Part shown: positions 10,500-22,984 of the stretch, piece after piece
How positions within the stretch are numbered: the stretch's first letter is position 1
Layout of the letters: each line of letters begins with the position of its first letter
Source of the DNA: Hordeum vulgare subsp. vulgare
Taxonomy: Eukaryota; Streptophyta; Magnoliopsida; Poales; Poaceae
Assembly: GCF_904849725.1 (NCBI RefSeq)
Contig: NC_058524.1
Location: 488,195,763 to 488,259,762, forward strand
Length of the DNA: 64,000 nt
Direction of reading: 5' to 3'
Made by a program: the position numbers and the translations under genes
The notes under the pieces: generated by a model
Told to the model about the DNA's origin: nothing
Databases searched by the model: none
The model's input: the letters and a program-made list of their open reading frames with translations, nothing else

Positions 10500-11100
10500 G
10501 TCTCCCACTTGCACTAGAGTCAATAATCTAGTTCACATCACCATGTGATTCCAACGAATCCAACACCCATATAGTTATGGGGTCTGATCACGTCTTGCTC
10601 GTGAGAGAGGTTTTAGTCAACGGTTCTGAAACTTTCAGATTCGTGCGTTCTCTACAAATCTTTATGTCATCTTATAGATGCTGCTACTACGTGCTATTCG
10701 GAAATGCTCCAAATATCTACTCTACTATACGAATCCGTTTCACTACTCATAGTTATCCGGATTAGTGTCAAAGCTTGCATTGACGTAACCCTTTACGACA
10801 AACTCTTTAACCACCTCCATAATCGAGAAAAATTCCTTAGTCCATTAGTTACTAAGGATAAATTTCGACCGCTGCTAGTGATTCAATCATGGATCACTCT
10901 CTGTACCTCTCAACATACTTTGAGTCAAGGCACACTTCAGGTGCGGTACACAGCATGGCATACTTTAGATTTCTACGGCTAAGGCATAGAAGACGACCTT
11001 CGTCTATTCTCTTTATTCTGCCGTGGTCGGTTTTTGAGTCTTACTCAAATTCACACCTCACAACGCAACCAAGAACTCCTTCTTTGCTGGTCTATTTTGA
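8999..11100. repeat. Inverted repeat IR2, left arm (partner 15820-17921)
   Basis: By my boundaries both arms are 2102 bp. They cover 1.5 kb of LTR plus the last 0.6 kb of the Copia internal region. Translated comparison gives identical stretches of 92, 98 and 100 residues and one or two changes in others, so the arms are about 99 percent identical or better. Breakpoints are at 11100 (a 20-base insert follows) and 17921 (CCGG overlap). Confidence 0.85.
10500..11100 (-). repeat. 3' internal end of a second minus-strand Copia copy (fragment)
   Basis: Starts with polypurine tract AAGTGGGAGAC directly upstream of the LTR at 10499 and continues with decayed RNase H-region sequence. It is the reverse complement of 15820-16420 in element B. 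No gene function remains. Confidence 0.8.
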
Positions 11101-11120
11101 CTCAAAGTGCTCTATGCGGT
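11101..11120. other. 20-base filler at a rearrangement breakpoint
   Basis: The sequence between the end of the inverted internal fragment (11100) and the start of the truncated plus-strand LTR (11121) matches neither neighbour at the equivalent place. Short filler of this kind is typical of end-joining repair of double-strand breaks. Confidence 0.55.
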
Positions 11121-11737
11121 GGGAAGGAAAAAACACAAGGTGGAAAGAGTTTCCAAGTGGGAAGGTGGAATCCTACTCCAAGTAGGATTGGAGTAGGACT
11201 CCTCCACCTCCAATTTCGGCCAAACCTTTAGGTTTTGAGGCTGCCTCCTCCCCTCCCTCCCACCCATATATACGGAGGTTTTAGGGCTGATTTGAGACGA
11301 CTTTCTCACGGCAGCCCGACCACATACCTCCACGGTATTTCCTCTAGATCGCGTTTCTGCGGAGCTCGGGCGGAGCCCTGCTGAGACAAGGTCATCACCA
11401 ACCTCCGGAGCGCCGTCACGCTGCCGGAGAACTCTTCTACCTCTCCGTCTCTCTTGCTGGATCAAGAAGGCCGAGATCATCGTCGAGTTGTACGTGTGCT
11501 GAACGCGGAGGTGCCGTCCGTTCGGTACTAGATCGTGGGACTGATCGCGGGATTGTTCGCGGGGCGGATCGAGGGACGTGAGGACGTTCCACTACATCAA
11601 CCGCGTTCTCTAACGCTTTTGCTGTACGGTCTACAAGGGTACGTAGATCACTCATCCCCTCTCGTAGATGGACATCACCATGATAGGTCTTCGTGCGCGT
11701 AGGAAATTTTTTGTTTCCCATGCGACGTTCCCCAACA
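11121..11737 (+). repeat. Truncated 5' LTR of Copia element B
   Basis: Only the last 0.6 kb of the LTR is present, ending GTTCCCCAACA at 11737; a TATA-like stretch is at 11268-11275. The left 1.2 kb was lost at the 11121 breakpoint. It is nearly identical, in reverse complement, to 8690-9303. Confidence 0.85.
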
Positions 11738-12689
11738 GTGGCATCATGAGCTAGGTTCATGCGTAGATGTCTTCTCGAGTAGAACACAAAAGTTTTTGTG
11801 GGCGGTGATGTGCGTTTTGCTGCCCTCCTTAGTCTTTTATTGATTCCGCGGTATTGTTGGATTGAAGCGGCTTGGACCGACATTACTCGTACGCTTACGA
11901 GAGACTGGTTTCATCGTTACGAGTAACCCCCTTTGCTCAAAGATGACTGGCAAGTGTCGGTTTATCCAACTTTAGTTGAATCGGATTTGACCGAGGAGGT
12001 CCTTGGATGAGGTTAAATAGCAACTCATATATCTCCGTTGTGGTGTTTGCGTAAGTAAGATGCGATCCTACTAGATACCCTTGGTCACCACGTAAAACAT
12101 GCAACAACAAAATTAGAGGACGTCTAACTTGTTTTTGCAGGGTATGATTGTGATGTGATATGGCCAACGATGTGATGTGATATATTGGATGTATGAGATG
12201 ATCATGTTGTAATAGAAATATCGACTTGCACGTCGATGGTACGGCAACCGGCAGGAGCCATAGGGTTGTCTTTATACTAACGTTTGTGCTTGCAGATGCG
12301 TTTACTATTTTGCTAGGATGTAGCTTTAGTAGTAATAGCATAAGTAGCACGACAACCCCGATGGCAACACGTTGATGGATGATCATGGTGTGGCGCCGGT
12401 GACAAGAAGATCGTGCCGGTGCTTTGGTGATGGAGATCAAGAAGCACGTGATGATGGCCATATCATGTCACTTATGAATTGCATGTGATGTTAATCCTTT
12501 TATGCACCTTATTTTGCTTAGAACGACGGTAGCGTTATTCTCGACTCACGTGATGATCGGACTTGAGATAGTGGATTTGGATCATGTACCACTCAAATGA
12601 CTAGAGAGATGTACTTTTTGAGTGGGAGTTCTTAAGTAATATGATTAATTGAACTATTTGTCATGAACATAGTCTAATGGTCTTTGCGA
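11738..12689 (+). other. Primer-binding site and leader of Copia element B
   Basis: GTGGCATCATGAGC directly after the LTR is the same tRNA-Met-type site as in element A. The leader to 12538 is almost identical to that of A. After 12538 a block of about 0.25 kb present in A is missing before similarity resumes near 12590. Confidence 0.75.
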
Positions 12690-15600
12690 ATTACGATGTA
12701 GCTTGCGCTATAGCTCTACTGTTTTTATATGTTCCTAGAGAAAATTTAGTTGAAAGTTGATAGTAGCAAACTTTGCAGAGGATTGTCCTCGTTGCTGCGC
12801 AGAAGGCTTATGTCCTTAATGCACCACTTGGTGTGCTGCACCTCGAGCGTCGTCTGTGGATGCTGTGAACATCCGACATACACGTTTCTGATGACTACAT
12901 GATAGTTCAGTGCAAAATACTTAATGGCTCAGAAGCAAGGCGCCGAAGACGTTTTGAAACGTCACGGAACATAAGTGATGTTCTAAAGAGATGAAATTGT
13001 GATTTCATGCTTGTGCCCTTGTTAAGAGGTACGAGACCTCCAACAAGATTCTTTGTCCACAAAGTAAATGAGAAAAGCTCAATCGTTGAGCGTGTGCTCA
13101 GATTGTCTGAGTACGACAAACACTTGAATCAAGTGGGAGTTAATCTTCCAGATGACATAGTGATGGTTCTCCAAAAGTCACTGCCACCAAGCTGTGAGAG
13201 CTTCGTGATGAACTATAACATATCAAGGATAGATACAATGATCCTTGAGCGATTCGTGATGTTTGACACTGCGAAAGTAGAAATCAAGAAGGAGCGTCAA
13301 TAGTTGATGGTTTGTAAAACCACTAAGTTTCAAGAAAGGCAAGGGCTAGAAGGGATACTTCGTGAAACGGCAAAACAGTTGCTGCACTAATGAAGAGACC
13401 CAAGATTAAACCCAAACCCGAGACTAAGTGCTTCTGTAATGAGGGGAACAGTCACTGAGGCGGAGCAACTCTAGATACTTGGTAGATAAGAAGGCTGGCA
13501 AAAGTCGAAAGAAGTGTATTTGATATACATGATGTTGATGTGTACTTTACTAGTACTCCTAGTAGCATGAGGGTATTGGATACCGGTTCGGTTGCTAAGT
13601 GATTAGTAAACACGAAATGAAAGCTACGGCATAAACGGAGACTAGCTAAAGGCGAGGTGACGATACGTGTTGGAAGTGTTTCCAAGGTTGATATGATCAA
13701 ACGTCGCACGCTCCCTCTACCATCGGGATTGGTGTTAAACCTAAATAATTGTTATTTGGTGCTTGCGTTAAGCATGAACATGATTGTATCGTGTTTATTG
13801 CAATACGATTATTCATTTAAGGAGAATAATGGTTACTCTATTTTCTTGAATATTCACCTTCAATGGTTTATTGAATCTCGATCGTAGTGTTACACATGTT
13901 CATGATATTGGTGCCAAAAGATACGAGTTAATGATGATAGTACCACTTACTTGTGGCACTGCCGCTTGAGTCATGTTAGTATAAATTGCATGAAGAGGCT
14001 CCATGCTGATGGATCTTTGTACTCACCTGATTTCGAATCACTAGTGACATGCAAATCATACCACATGAGCAAGGCCTTGTTTTCATTGAGATGAAATAAG
14101 ATAGTAACTTGTTGGAAGTGATACATTTTGATGTATGCAGTCCAATGGGTGCTGAGGCACGCAGTGGATATCATTATGTTCTTACTTCACTGACGATTTG
14201 AGTAGATACAGGAGTATTTACTTAATGAATCACAAGTCTGAAATGTTGAAAAGTTCAATTCCGTTTCAGAGTGAAGTTCATCGTAACAAGAGGATAAACT
14301 GTCTACGATATGATCATGGAAATGAAAATCTGAGTTACGGGTTTTTGGTACGCAGTTAAGACAATGTGGAAATTGTTTCGCAGTTCATGCCACCTGGAAC
14401 ATCATAGTGTGATGATGTGTCTGAACGTCATAGCCACGCACTATTTGGTATGGTGCATACTATGATGTCTCTTATCGAATTACCACTATCGTTTATGGGT
14501 TTTGCATTAGAGACAACCGCACTCACTTTAAATAGGGCACCGCGTATTTCCGTTGAGATGACACAGTATAGACTGAGGTTTAGAGAAATCTAAACTGTCG
14601 TTTCCTGAAAGTTTGGGGTTTCGACACTTATGTGAAAAAGTTTCAGTCTGATAAGCTCGAACCCAAAGCGGATAAATGCTTCTTCATAGGGTATCCAAAA
14701 CAGTTGGGTACATCTCCTATCTCAGATCCGAAAGCAAAGTGTTTGTTTCTAGAAACGGACCCTTTCTCGAGGAAAGGTTTCTCTCGAAAGAATTGAGTGG
14801 GAGGGTAGTAGAACTTGATGAGGTTATTGAACCATCACTTCAACCAGTGTGTAGCAGGGCGCAGGAAGTTGTTCCTGTGGCGCCTACACCAATTGAAGTG
14901 GAAAATGATGATGGTGATCATTGAGCTTCGAATCAAGTTACTACAAACCTCGTAGGTCGACAAGGTCGCGTACTGCTGGAGATTAGTACGGTAACCCTGT
15001 CTTGGAGGTCATGTTGTTGAGCAACAATGAACCTACGAGTTATGGAGAAAGCGATGGTGGGCCCAGATTCCGACAAATGGCTGGAAGCCATGAAATCCGA
15101 GAGAGGATCCATGTATGAAAACAAAGTGTAGACTTTGGAAGAATTACTTGATGGTCATAGGACTATTGAGTAAAGATGGATCTTTAAAGGAAAACAGACG
15201 ATGATGGTGATAAGTCACTATTAAGAAAAGCTCGACTTGTCACAAAGATGTTTTCGACAAGATCAAACAGTTGACTATGATGAGACTTTCTCACTCGTAG
15301 CGATGCTAAAGGTCTGTTAGAATTATGTTAGTTGTTGATGCATTATTTATGAAATATTGCACGTAGGATGTCAAAACATTGTTTCCTCGACGGTTTCCTT
15401 GAGCAAACATTGTATGTGATACAACCAGAAGTTTTTGTCGATCCTAAAGATGCTAGCAAGTATGCAAGCTCCAGTGATCCTTCAATGGACTGGTGCAAGC
15501 ACCTCGGAGTTGGAATAAGCACTTTGATGAGATGATCAAAGATTTTGGGTATGTACAAGGTTTATGAGAGACTTGTATTTCCAAAGAAGTGAGTGGGAGA

Positions 15601-16350
15601 ACTGTAGAATTTCTGATAGGTATATGTGGTTGACATATTGTGGATCAGAAGTAATGTAGAATTTCTGTAAAGCATACAAGGTTATTTGAAAGAAGTTTTC
15701 AAAGGAGTACCTGGATTACGCTACTTGAACGTTGAGCATCAAAGATCTATGGAGATAGATCGAAAGCGCTTAATAGAAGTTTCAACAAGATGCATGCCTT
15801 GACAAGTTTTTGAAAGAGTTCAAAATAGACCAGCAAAGAAGGAGTTCTTGGTTGCGTTGTGAGGTGTGAATTTGAGTAAGACTCAAAAACCGACCACGGC
15901 AGAATAAAGAGAATAGACGAAGGTCGTCTTCTATGCCTTAGCCGTAGAAATCTAAAGTATGCCATGCTGTGTACCGCACCTGAAGTGTGCCTTGACTCAA
16001 AGTATGTTGAGAGGTACAGAGAGTGATCCATGATTGAATCACTAGCAGCGGTCGAAATTTATCCTTAGTAACTAATGGACTAAGGAATTTTTCTCGATTA
16101 TGGAGGTGGTTAAAGAGTTTGTCGTAAAGGGTTACGTCAATGCAAGCTTTGACACTAATCCGGATAACTATGAGTAGTGAAACGGATTCGTATAGTAGAG
16201 TAGATATTTGGAGCATTTCCGAATAGCACGTAGTAGCAGCATCTATAAGATGACATAAAGATTTGTAGAGAACGCACGAATCTGAAAGTTTCAGAACCGT
16301 TGACTAAAACCTCTCTCACGAGCAAGACGTGATTAGACCCCATAACTATA
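12690..16350 (+). pseudogene. Decayed Copia gag-pol pseudogene of element B
   Basis: Colinear with the intact polyprotein of A but full of stops and indels. Recognisable pieces: gag about 12790-13305 (VLNAPLG, KSLPPSCESF), a wrecked zinc knuckle near 13430 where a stop falls inside the motif, the protease to integrase linker about 13657-13887 (LPSGLVLNLNNCYLV), the integrase/RT linker 14676-14924 (SKELSGRVVELDEV), an RT active site degraded to YVVD near 15622, and a 3' end shared with the inverted copy at 10500-11100. It cannot encode working protein. The decay contrasts with the nearly unmutated LTR and leader around it. Confidence 0.85.
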
Positions 16351-16420
16351 TGGGTGTTGGATTCGTTGGAATCACATGGTGATGTGAACTAGATTATTGA
16401 CTCTAGTGCAAGTGGGAGAC

Positions 16421-17921
16421 TGTTGGAAATATGCCCTAGAGGCAATAATAAATTAGTTATTATTATATTTCTTAGTTCATGATAATCGTTTATTATCCAT
16501 GCTATAATTGTATTGATTGGAAACACAATACTTGTGTGGATACATAGACAAAACACTGTCCCTAGTAAGCCTCTAGTTGACTAGCTCGTTGATCAAAGAT
16601 GGTCAAGGTTTCCTGGCCATAGGCAAGTGTTGTCACTTGATAACGGGATCACATCATTAGGAGAATCATGTGATGGACTAGACCCAAACTAATAGACGTA
16701 GCATGTTGATCGTGTCATTTTGTTGCTACTGTTTTCTGCGTGTCAAGTATTTATTCCTATGACCATGAGATCATATAACTCACTGACACCGGAGGAATGC
16801 TTTGTGTGTATCAAACGTCGCAACGTAACTGGGTGACTATAAAGATGCTCTACAGGTATCTCCGAAGGTGTTAGTTGAGTTAGTATGGATCAAGACTGGG
16901 ATTTGTCACTCCGTGTGAACGGAGAGGTATCTCGGGGCCCACTCGGTAATACAACATCACACACAAGCCTTGCAAGCAATGTAACTTAGTGTAAGTTGCG
17001 GGATCTTGTATTACGGAACGAGTAAAGAGACTTGCCAGTAAACGAGATTGAAATAGGTATACGGATACTGACGATCGAATCTCGGGCAAGTAACATACCG
17101 AAGGACAAAGGGAATGACATACGGGATTATATGAATCCTTGGCACTGAGGTTCAAACGATAAGATCTTCGTAGAATATGCAGGATCCAATATGGGCATCC
17201 AGGTCCCGCTATTGGATATTGACCGAGGAGTCTCTCGGGTCATGTCTACATAATTCTCGAACCCGCAGGGTCTGCACACTTAAGGTTCGACGTTGTTTTA
17301 TGCGTATTTGAGTTATATGGTTGGTTACCGAATGTTGTTCGGAGTCCCGGATGAGATCACGGACGTCACGAGGGTTTCCGGAATGGTCCGGAAACGAAGA
17401 TTGATATATAGGATGACCTCATTTGGTTACCGGAAGGTTTTCGTGCATTACCGGAAAAGTTTCGGGCTCATCGGTAGTGTACCGGGAGTGCCGGGAGGGG
17501 TGCCGGGGACCATCGGGAGGGGTGTCACGCCCCAAGGGGTCTCATGGGCTATGGGAAGAGATAAACCAGCCCCTAGTGGGCTGGAATAAGTTCCCACTAA
17601 GGCCCATAAGGTTTGAGAAGGAAAAAACACAAGGTGGAAAGAGTTTCCAAGTGGGAAGGTGGAATCCTACTCCAAGTAGGATTGGAGTAGGACTCCTCCA
17701 CCTCCAATTTCGGCCAAACCTTTAGGTTTTGAGGCTGCCTCCTCCCCTCCCTCCCACCTATATATACGGAGGTTTTAGGGCTGATTTGAGACGACTTTCT
17801 CACGGCTGCCCGACCACATACCTCCATAGTTTTTCCTCTAGATCGCGTTTCTGCGGAGCTCGGGCAGAGCCCTGCTGAGACAAGATCATCACCAACCTCC
17901 GGAGCGCCGTCACGCTGCCGG
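16421..17921 (+). repeat. Truncated 3' LTR of Copia element B
   Basis: Begins TGTTGGAAATATGCCC at 16421 after polypurine tract AAGTGGGAGAC (16410-16420). It runs 1501 bp and breaks at 17921, losing roughly the last 0.3 kb. Reverse complement of 8999-10499. A TATA-like stretch is at 17757-17766. Confidence 0.87.
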
Positions 17922-18955
17922 TAATGCACGAAAACCTTCCGGTAACCAAATGAGGTCATCCTATATATCAATCTTCGTTTCCGGACCATTCCGGAAACCC
18001 TCGTGACGTCCATGATCTCATCCGGGACTCCGAACAACATTCGGTAACCAACCATATAACTCAAATACGCCTAAAACAACGTCAAACCTTAAGTGTGCAG
18101 ACCCTGCGGGTTCGAGAACTATGTAGACATGACCCGAGAGACTCCTCGGTCAATATCCAATAGCGGGACCTGGATGCCCATATTGGATCCTACATATTCT
18201 ACGAAGATCTTATCGTTTGAACCTCAGTGCCAAGGATTCGTATAATCCCGTATGTCATTCCCTTTGTCCTTCAGTATGTTACTTGCCCGAGATTCGATCG
18301 TCAGTATCCGCATACCTATTTCAATCTCGTTTATCGGCAAGTCTCTTTACTCGTTCCGTAATACAAGATCCCGCAACTTACACTAAGTTACATTGCTTGC
18401 AAGGCTTGTGTGTGATGTTGTATTACCGAGTGGGCCCCGAGATACCTCTCCGTCACACGGAGTGACAAATCCCAGTCTTGATCCATACTAACTCAACTAA
18501 CACCCTCGGAGATACCTATAGAGCATCTTTATAGTCACCCAGTTACGTTGCGACGTTTGATACACACAAAGCATTCCTCCGATGTCAGTGAGTTATATGA
18601 TCTTATGGTCATAGGAATAAATACTTGACACGCAGAATACAGTAGCAACAAAATGACACGATCAACATGCTACGTCTATTAGTTTGGGTCTAGTCCATCA
18701 CGTGATTCTCCCAATGACATGATCCAGTTATCAAGCAACAACACCTTGTTCATAATCAGAAGACACTGACTATCATCGATCAACTGGCTAGCCAACTAGA
18801 GGCATGCTAGGGACGGTGTTTTGTCTATGTATCCACACATGTAGATGAGTCTTCATTCAATACAATTATAGCATGGATAATAAACTATTATCTTGATACA
18901 GGAATTATAATAATAACTATACATTTATTATTGCCTCTAGGGCATAATTCCAACA
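17918..18955 (-). repeat. Remnant of the 5' LTR of Copia element A
   Basis: The first ~1.04 kb of a minus-strand LTR, TG end at 18955, flanked by TSD TTAGC. Diagnostic positions mostly match the 3' LTR of A (for example the GGCATAATTCCAACA terminus). It joins B at a four-base overlap CCGG (17918-17921). Together with 8690-9469 it would total one full LTR length. Confidence 0.82.
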
Positions 18956-19435
18956 TTAGCCACGAACTAGATTCACCTAAGTTAAAAAACTTCTCCGAGT
19001 GAAGAGCTACCCTCTCACTCGGGGGCTTAGCCGCAAACCAGATTTGCCTAAGTTAAAAAACTTCTCCGAGTGAAGAGCTACCCTCTCACTCGGGGGCTTA
19101 GTCATGAACCAGATTCGCCTAAGTTTGAAAACTTCTCCGAGTGAAGAGCTACCCTCTCACTCGGGGCTTAGCCGCGAACCAGATTCGCCTAAGTTAGAAA
19201 ACTTCTCTGAGTGAAGAGCTACCCTCTCACTCGAGGGCTTAGCCACGAACCAGATTCGCCTAAGTTGAAAAACTTCTCCGAGTGAAGAGCTACCCTCTCA
19301 CTCGGGGGCTTAGCCGCGAACCAGATTTGCCTAAGTTGGATTCTCCGAGTGAAGACCTACCCTCTCACTCAGGGGCTTAGCCGCGAACCAGATTCGCCTA
19401 AGTTAGAAAACTTCTCCGAGTGAAGAGCTACCCTC
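18956..19435 (+). repeat. 71-bp tandem array of G1, part 2
   Basis: Starts with the TSD TTAGC of A and continues the broken unit. Further units start at 18990, 19061, 19132, 19202, 19273, 19340 and 19411; two are slightly short (70 and 67 bp). Interrupted at 19435 by W1. Confidence 0.9.
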
Positions 19436-21030
19436 TGATAACCCACAAGTGTAGGGGATCGCAACAGTTTTCGAGGGTAGAGTATTCGACCCAAATTTGT
19501 TGGTTCGCTCACAAGGGGAAACGAAAGAATATTCTCGATTATTAGCAGCTGAGTTTATCAGATTCAACCACACCTGAAAGATTAGTGTCTGCAAGCAAAA
19601 TATCAGTAGCAAAGTAGTATGATAGCAACGGTGTCAGAAACAGAACTATTGACGGCAGACTATTCCTAAGTGTTGTATCAAAGGCGCCAGTAAGTTGCAT
19701 GTGGACGGGGAACTATTCTTCCCCGACAACAAAGATGAAAAAGGATCTTGCAACAAGTAACAGCGTAGTAGCAAGGAACAGCAGTAGCAGCAGAGTAACA
19801 GCAGTAGCAACAGAGTAACAGCAGCAGCAGCAGCAAAGTGGCCCAATCCCTTTTGTAGCAAGGGACAAGCCTAGACAAACTAACGTAGCAAGGACCAGTA
19901 GTAAAAGACTCGTAGGCAATGGATCGGTGATGGAAGAGTATGCCCGATGTGATTCATCATGTAACAGCTATAACACGGAGAGATATGTAACTAGCCCCCG
20001 TTCGTCAATCTAATGTAGGCATGTATTCCGTATGTAGTCATACGTGCTTAGGGAAAAGAACTTGCATGACATCTATTGTCCATCCCTCCCGTGGCAGCGG
20101 GGTCCTAATGGAAACTACGGGATATTAAGGTTCTCCTTTTAATAAAGAACCGAACCAACGCATTAACACGTGGTGAATACATGAACTCCTCATATTATGG
20201 TCATCTCCGGGAGTGGTTCCGGCTATTGTCACTCTGGGGTTGCCGGGTCATAACACATAGTAGGTGACTATAACTTGCAAGATAGGATCTAAAACACACA
20301 TATATTGGCGACAACATAATAGGTTCAGATCTGAAATCATGGCACTCGGGCCCTAGTGACAAGCATTAAGCATAGCCAAGTAGTAGCAACATCAATCTAG
20401 AACATAGTGGATACTAGGGATCAATCCCCGTCAAAACTAACTCGATTACATGATAGATCTCATCCAACTCATCACCGTCCAGCAAGCCTGCAATGAGTTT
20501 ACTCACGAATGGTGAAGAGCATCATGGAATTGTCGATGGAGGAAGGTTGATGATGACAATGGCGACGATTTCCCCTCTCCGGAGCCCCGAACGGACTCCA
20601 GATCTGCCCTCCAGATGAAGAACAGGAGGTGGCGGCGCCTCCATATCGTAAAACGCGATGTAACCTTCTCTCCGGTTTTTTTCCAGGCAAGATGGAAGAT
20701 ATAGAGCTGATTTTGGGGGCAGTGGTGCCACGTGGGCCCCACAAGCCCTCACGGCGCGGCCTAGGGGGGTGGTTGCGGCCTGTGGGCTTGTGGCCCACTG
20801 GCACGCCCCCTCAGGTGGATCTTTGCGCATGTATTTTTCTTTTATTCCAGAAAAAATCTCCGTAAATTTTCAGGACATTCCGAGAACTTTTATTTCTGCA
20901 CAAAAACAACACCATGGCAATTGTACTGAAAACAGCGTTAGTCCGGGTTAGTTCCATTCAAACCATGCAAGTTAGAGTCTAAAACAAGGGCAAAAGTGTT
21001 CGGAAAAGTAGATACGTTGGAGACGTATCA
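19436..21030 (-). repeat. 3' LTR of W1
   Basis: 1595 bp; minus-strand start TGATACGTCTCCAACGTATC at 21030 and end GGGTTATCA at 19436. Adjacent to polypurine tract AAGCTTGGGGGAGT (21031-21044). Contains a CAG/TAACAGCAG-rich stretch at about 19780-19840. Confidence 0.9.
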
Positions 21031-22984
21031 ACTCCCCCAAGCTTAAGGCCTTGCTTGTGCTCAAGCAACTCAGTTGACAAACTGAGAGAGACAAAAGAAA
21101 AACTTTGACGAACTCTGTTTGATCTTGTTGTTGCAACTATGCCTAACTCATAACCAGAATTTCAGCAACATCACAAGCAAACCACATAAGCAAATGACAT
21201 CTAGGTCTCACGGTAAACTCATATCAATGGCATAATCAACTAGCGAGCAAATAATAATAAGTCTCAAACGTCAACACTTCAATCAAAACAACATGAAGCA
21301 GTACGAATAGATGGTATCTCGCTAGCTCTTTCTGAGACCGCAAAACATAAATGTAGAACACCTTCAAAGACCAAGGGCTGACTAAACATTGTAACTCATG
21401 GCAAAGAAGATCCAGTCACAGTCATACTCAATGCGGTTAAAAGCAAAGCATAAAAACGACAGAGGTGCTCTCTAATTGGTGCTTTTGTAAGAGGAGGATG
21501 ACTCAACAGGAACATAAATAGACAGGCCCTTCGCAGAGGGAAGCATTGATTTGCACAGGTGCCAGAGCTCAAGCTTTTAAAACAGAGATAATAATTTTGG
21601 GTGGCATGACTTCATTGTCAACGCAATGACTAAAAGTTCTCAACATCTTCCACGCTACACATGCTATAGGCGGAATCCCAAACTGAAAAGTAAAGTTTTG
21701 ACTCCCACACCACCAATCAATTACACTCCACGGCTAGTCGAATCCTCGGGTACCGTCCATACCAACATCAATCCTGGGGGAGTTTTGTTTGCAATTATCT
21801 TTTCGATTTGAACATGGAACTGGGAATTCCAATTACCGGCCCCTTTCTCGTGAATGATAGTGAATAAACACATATCGAGGATAACACGCCTAGCATGGAA
21901 GATACCAATAGCCCCCTGTCACCACATGAGCGGTTCGGGCATGCAAAACATATTATTTCTTGAAGGTTTAGAGAGTGGCACAAGCAAATTTACTTGGAAC
22001 GGCAGGTCGATACCGCATATAGGTAGGTATGGTGGACTCATATGGAACAACTTTGGGTTTATGGGAGTGGATGCACAAGCAGTATTCCCGCTTAGTACAA
22101 GTGAAGCTAGCAAAAGACTGGGAAGCGACCAACTAGAGAGCGACAACAGTCATTAAAATGCATTGAGATTAACTAACATTGAGTGCAAGAATGAGTAGGA
22201 CATAAATCACCATGAACTTGAACATCATAGAGGCTATGTTGATTTTGTTTCAACTACATGCGTAAACATGCGCCAAGTCAAGCCACTTGAATCATTCAAA
22301 GGAGGATACCATCCTATCATACTACATCATAGTCATCTCAACATTCATGTGGGCATCCAAGACAAACCATTATAAGCTCCTAGCTAACTAAGCATGGCAT
22401 AAGAAACTATGATCTCTAAGTTGTCATTGCAAACATGTTTCTCTCACAACAAAGCTGAATCAGGCATGATGAGCTAGTCATATTTACAAAAACAAAATAG
22501 ATCGAGTTCATACCAGCTTTTCCAGGCTCAATCACTTCATCATATATCGTCATTATTGCCTTTCACTTGCACGACCGAATGATGTGAACAATAATAAGCG
22601 TGCTCGTGCATTGGACTAAAGCTGGAATCTGCAGGCAAACACAAAGGAGAAAACAAAGTAATATGGCTCTTTAATAGCTAAACAGGTATGCATGCAAGAG
22701 CCACTAAACATTGTAACCAATATCTTCTACCTTGAGCCAAAGAAAAAGAAAATTATTTACACGGGAAAACTCCCAACAAGCAAAAAGAAGAAAAAGAAAA
22801 ACTTTTTGGGTTTTCTCAAACTAGACAGACACACGAAAAGAAAACGAGAAAAAGAAAATAAACTAACATGGATGATACAGTGGCAAAGTGTGAACACCGG
22901 CTAACAAAGTGAAAGCATAAGAAGGAATGTAATGTTGGTGAGAACACGTACTCCCCCAAGCTTAGGCTTTTGACCTAAGTTGGT
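21031..22984 (-). other. Noncoding 3' region of W1 with two polypurine-tract-like motifs
   Basis: No coding frame is supported. The terminal polypurine tract is at 21031-21044 and a second copy of AAGCTTGGGGGAGT type lies at 22951-22965, just downstream of the extra ORF. Composition is AT-rich and otherwise featureless. Confidence 0.7.

Larger units (their letters stand above)
1577..18955 (-). mobile_element. A/B: BARE/Angela-type Copia complex with internal inverted rearrangement
   Basis: The outer ends are the two termini of one minus-strand Copia element: CA-end at 1577 (TGTTGGGGAACG on the plus strand) and TG-end at 18955 (ATTCCAACA). They are flanked by a perfect 5-bp duplication, TTAGC at 1572-1576 and 18956-18960. 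The terminal ~150 bp at 18955 is identical by eye to the corresponding end of the 1577-3402 LTR, so these are the LTRs of one insertion. Between them lie an intact gag-pol (3471-7433), a complete extra LTR (8690-10499), an inverted 3' internal fragment, and a plus-strand partner element B (11121-17921) with decayed coding sequence. Confidence 0.85.

Noticed and set aside
19646..19919. Overlapping Leu/Cys-rich open frames
   Set aside because: They come from a CAG/TAACAGCAG-rich stretch of the W1 LTR.
20499..20865. Open frames on both strands in the W1 LTR, repeated at 28472-28921
   Set aside because: They are GC-rich LTR sequence present in both LTRs, not genes.
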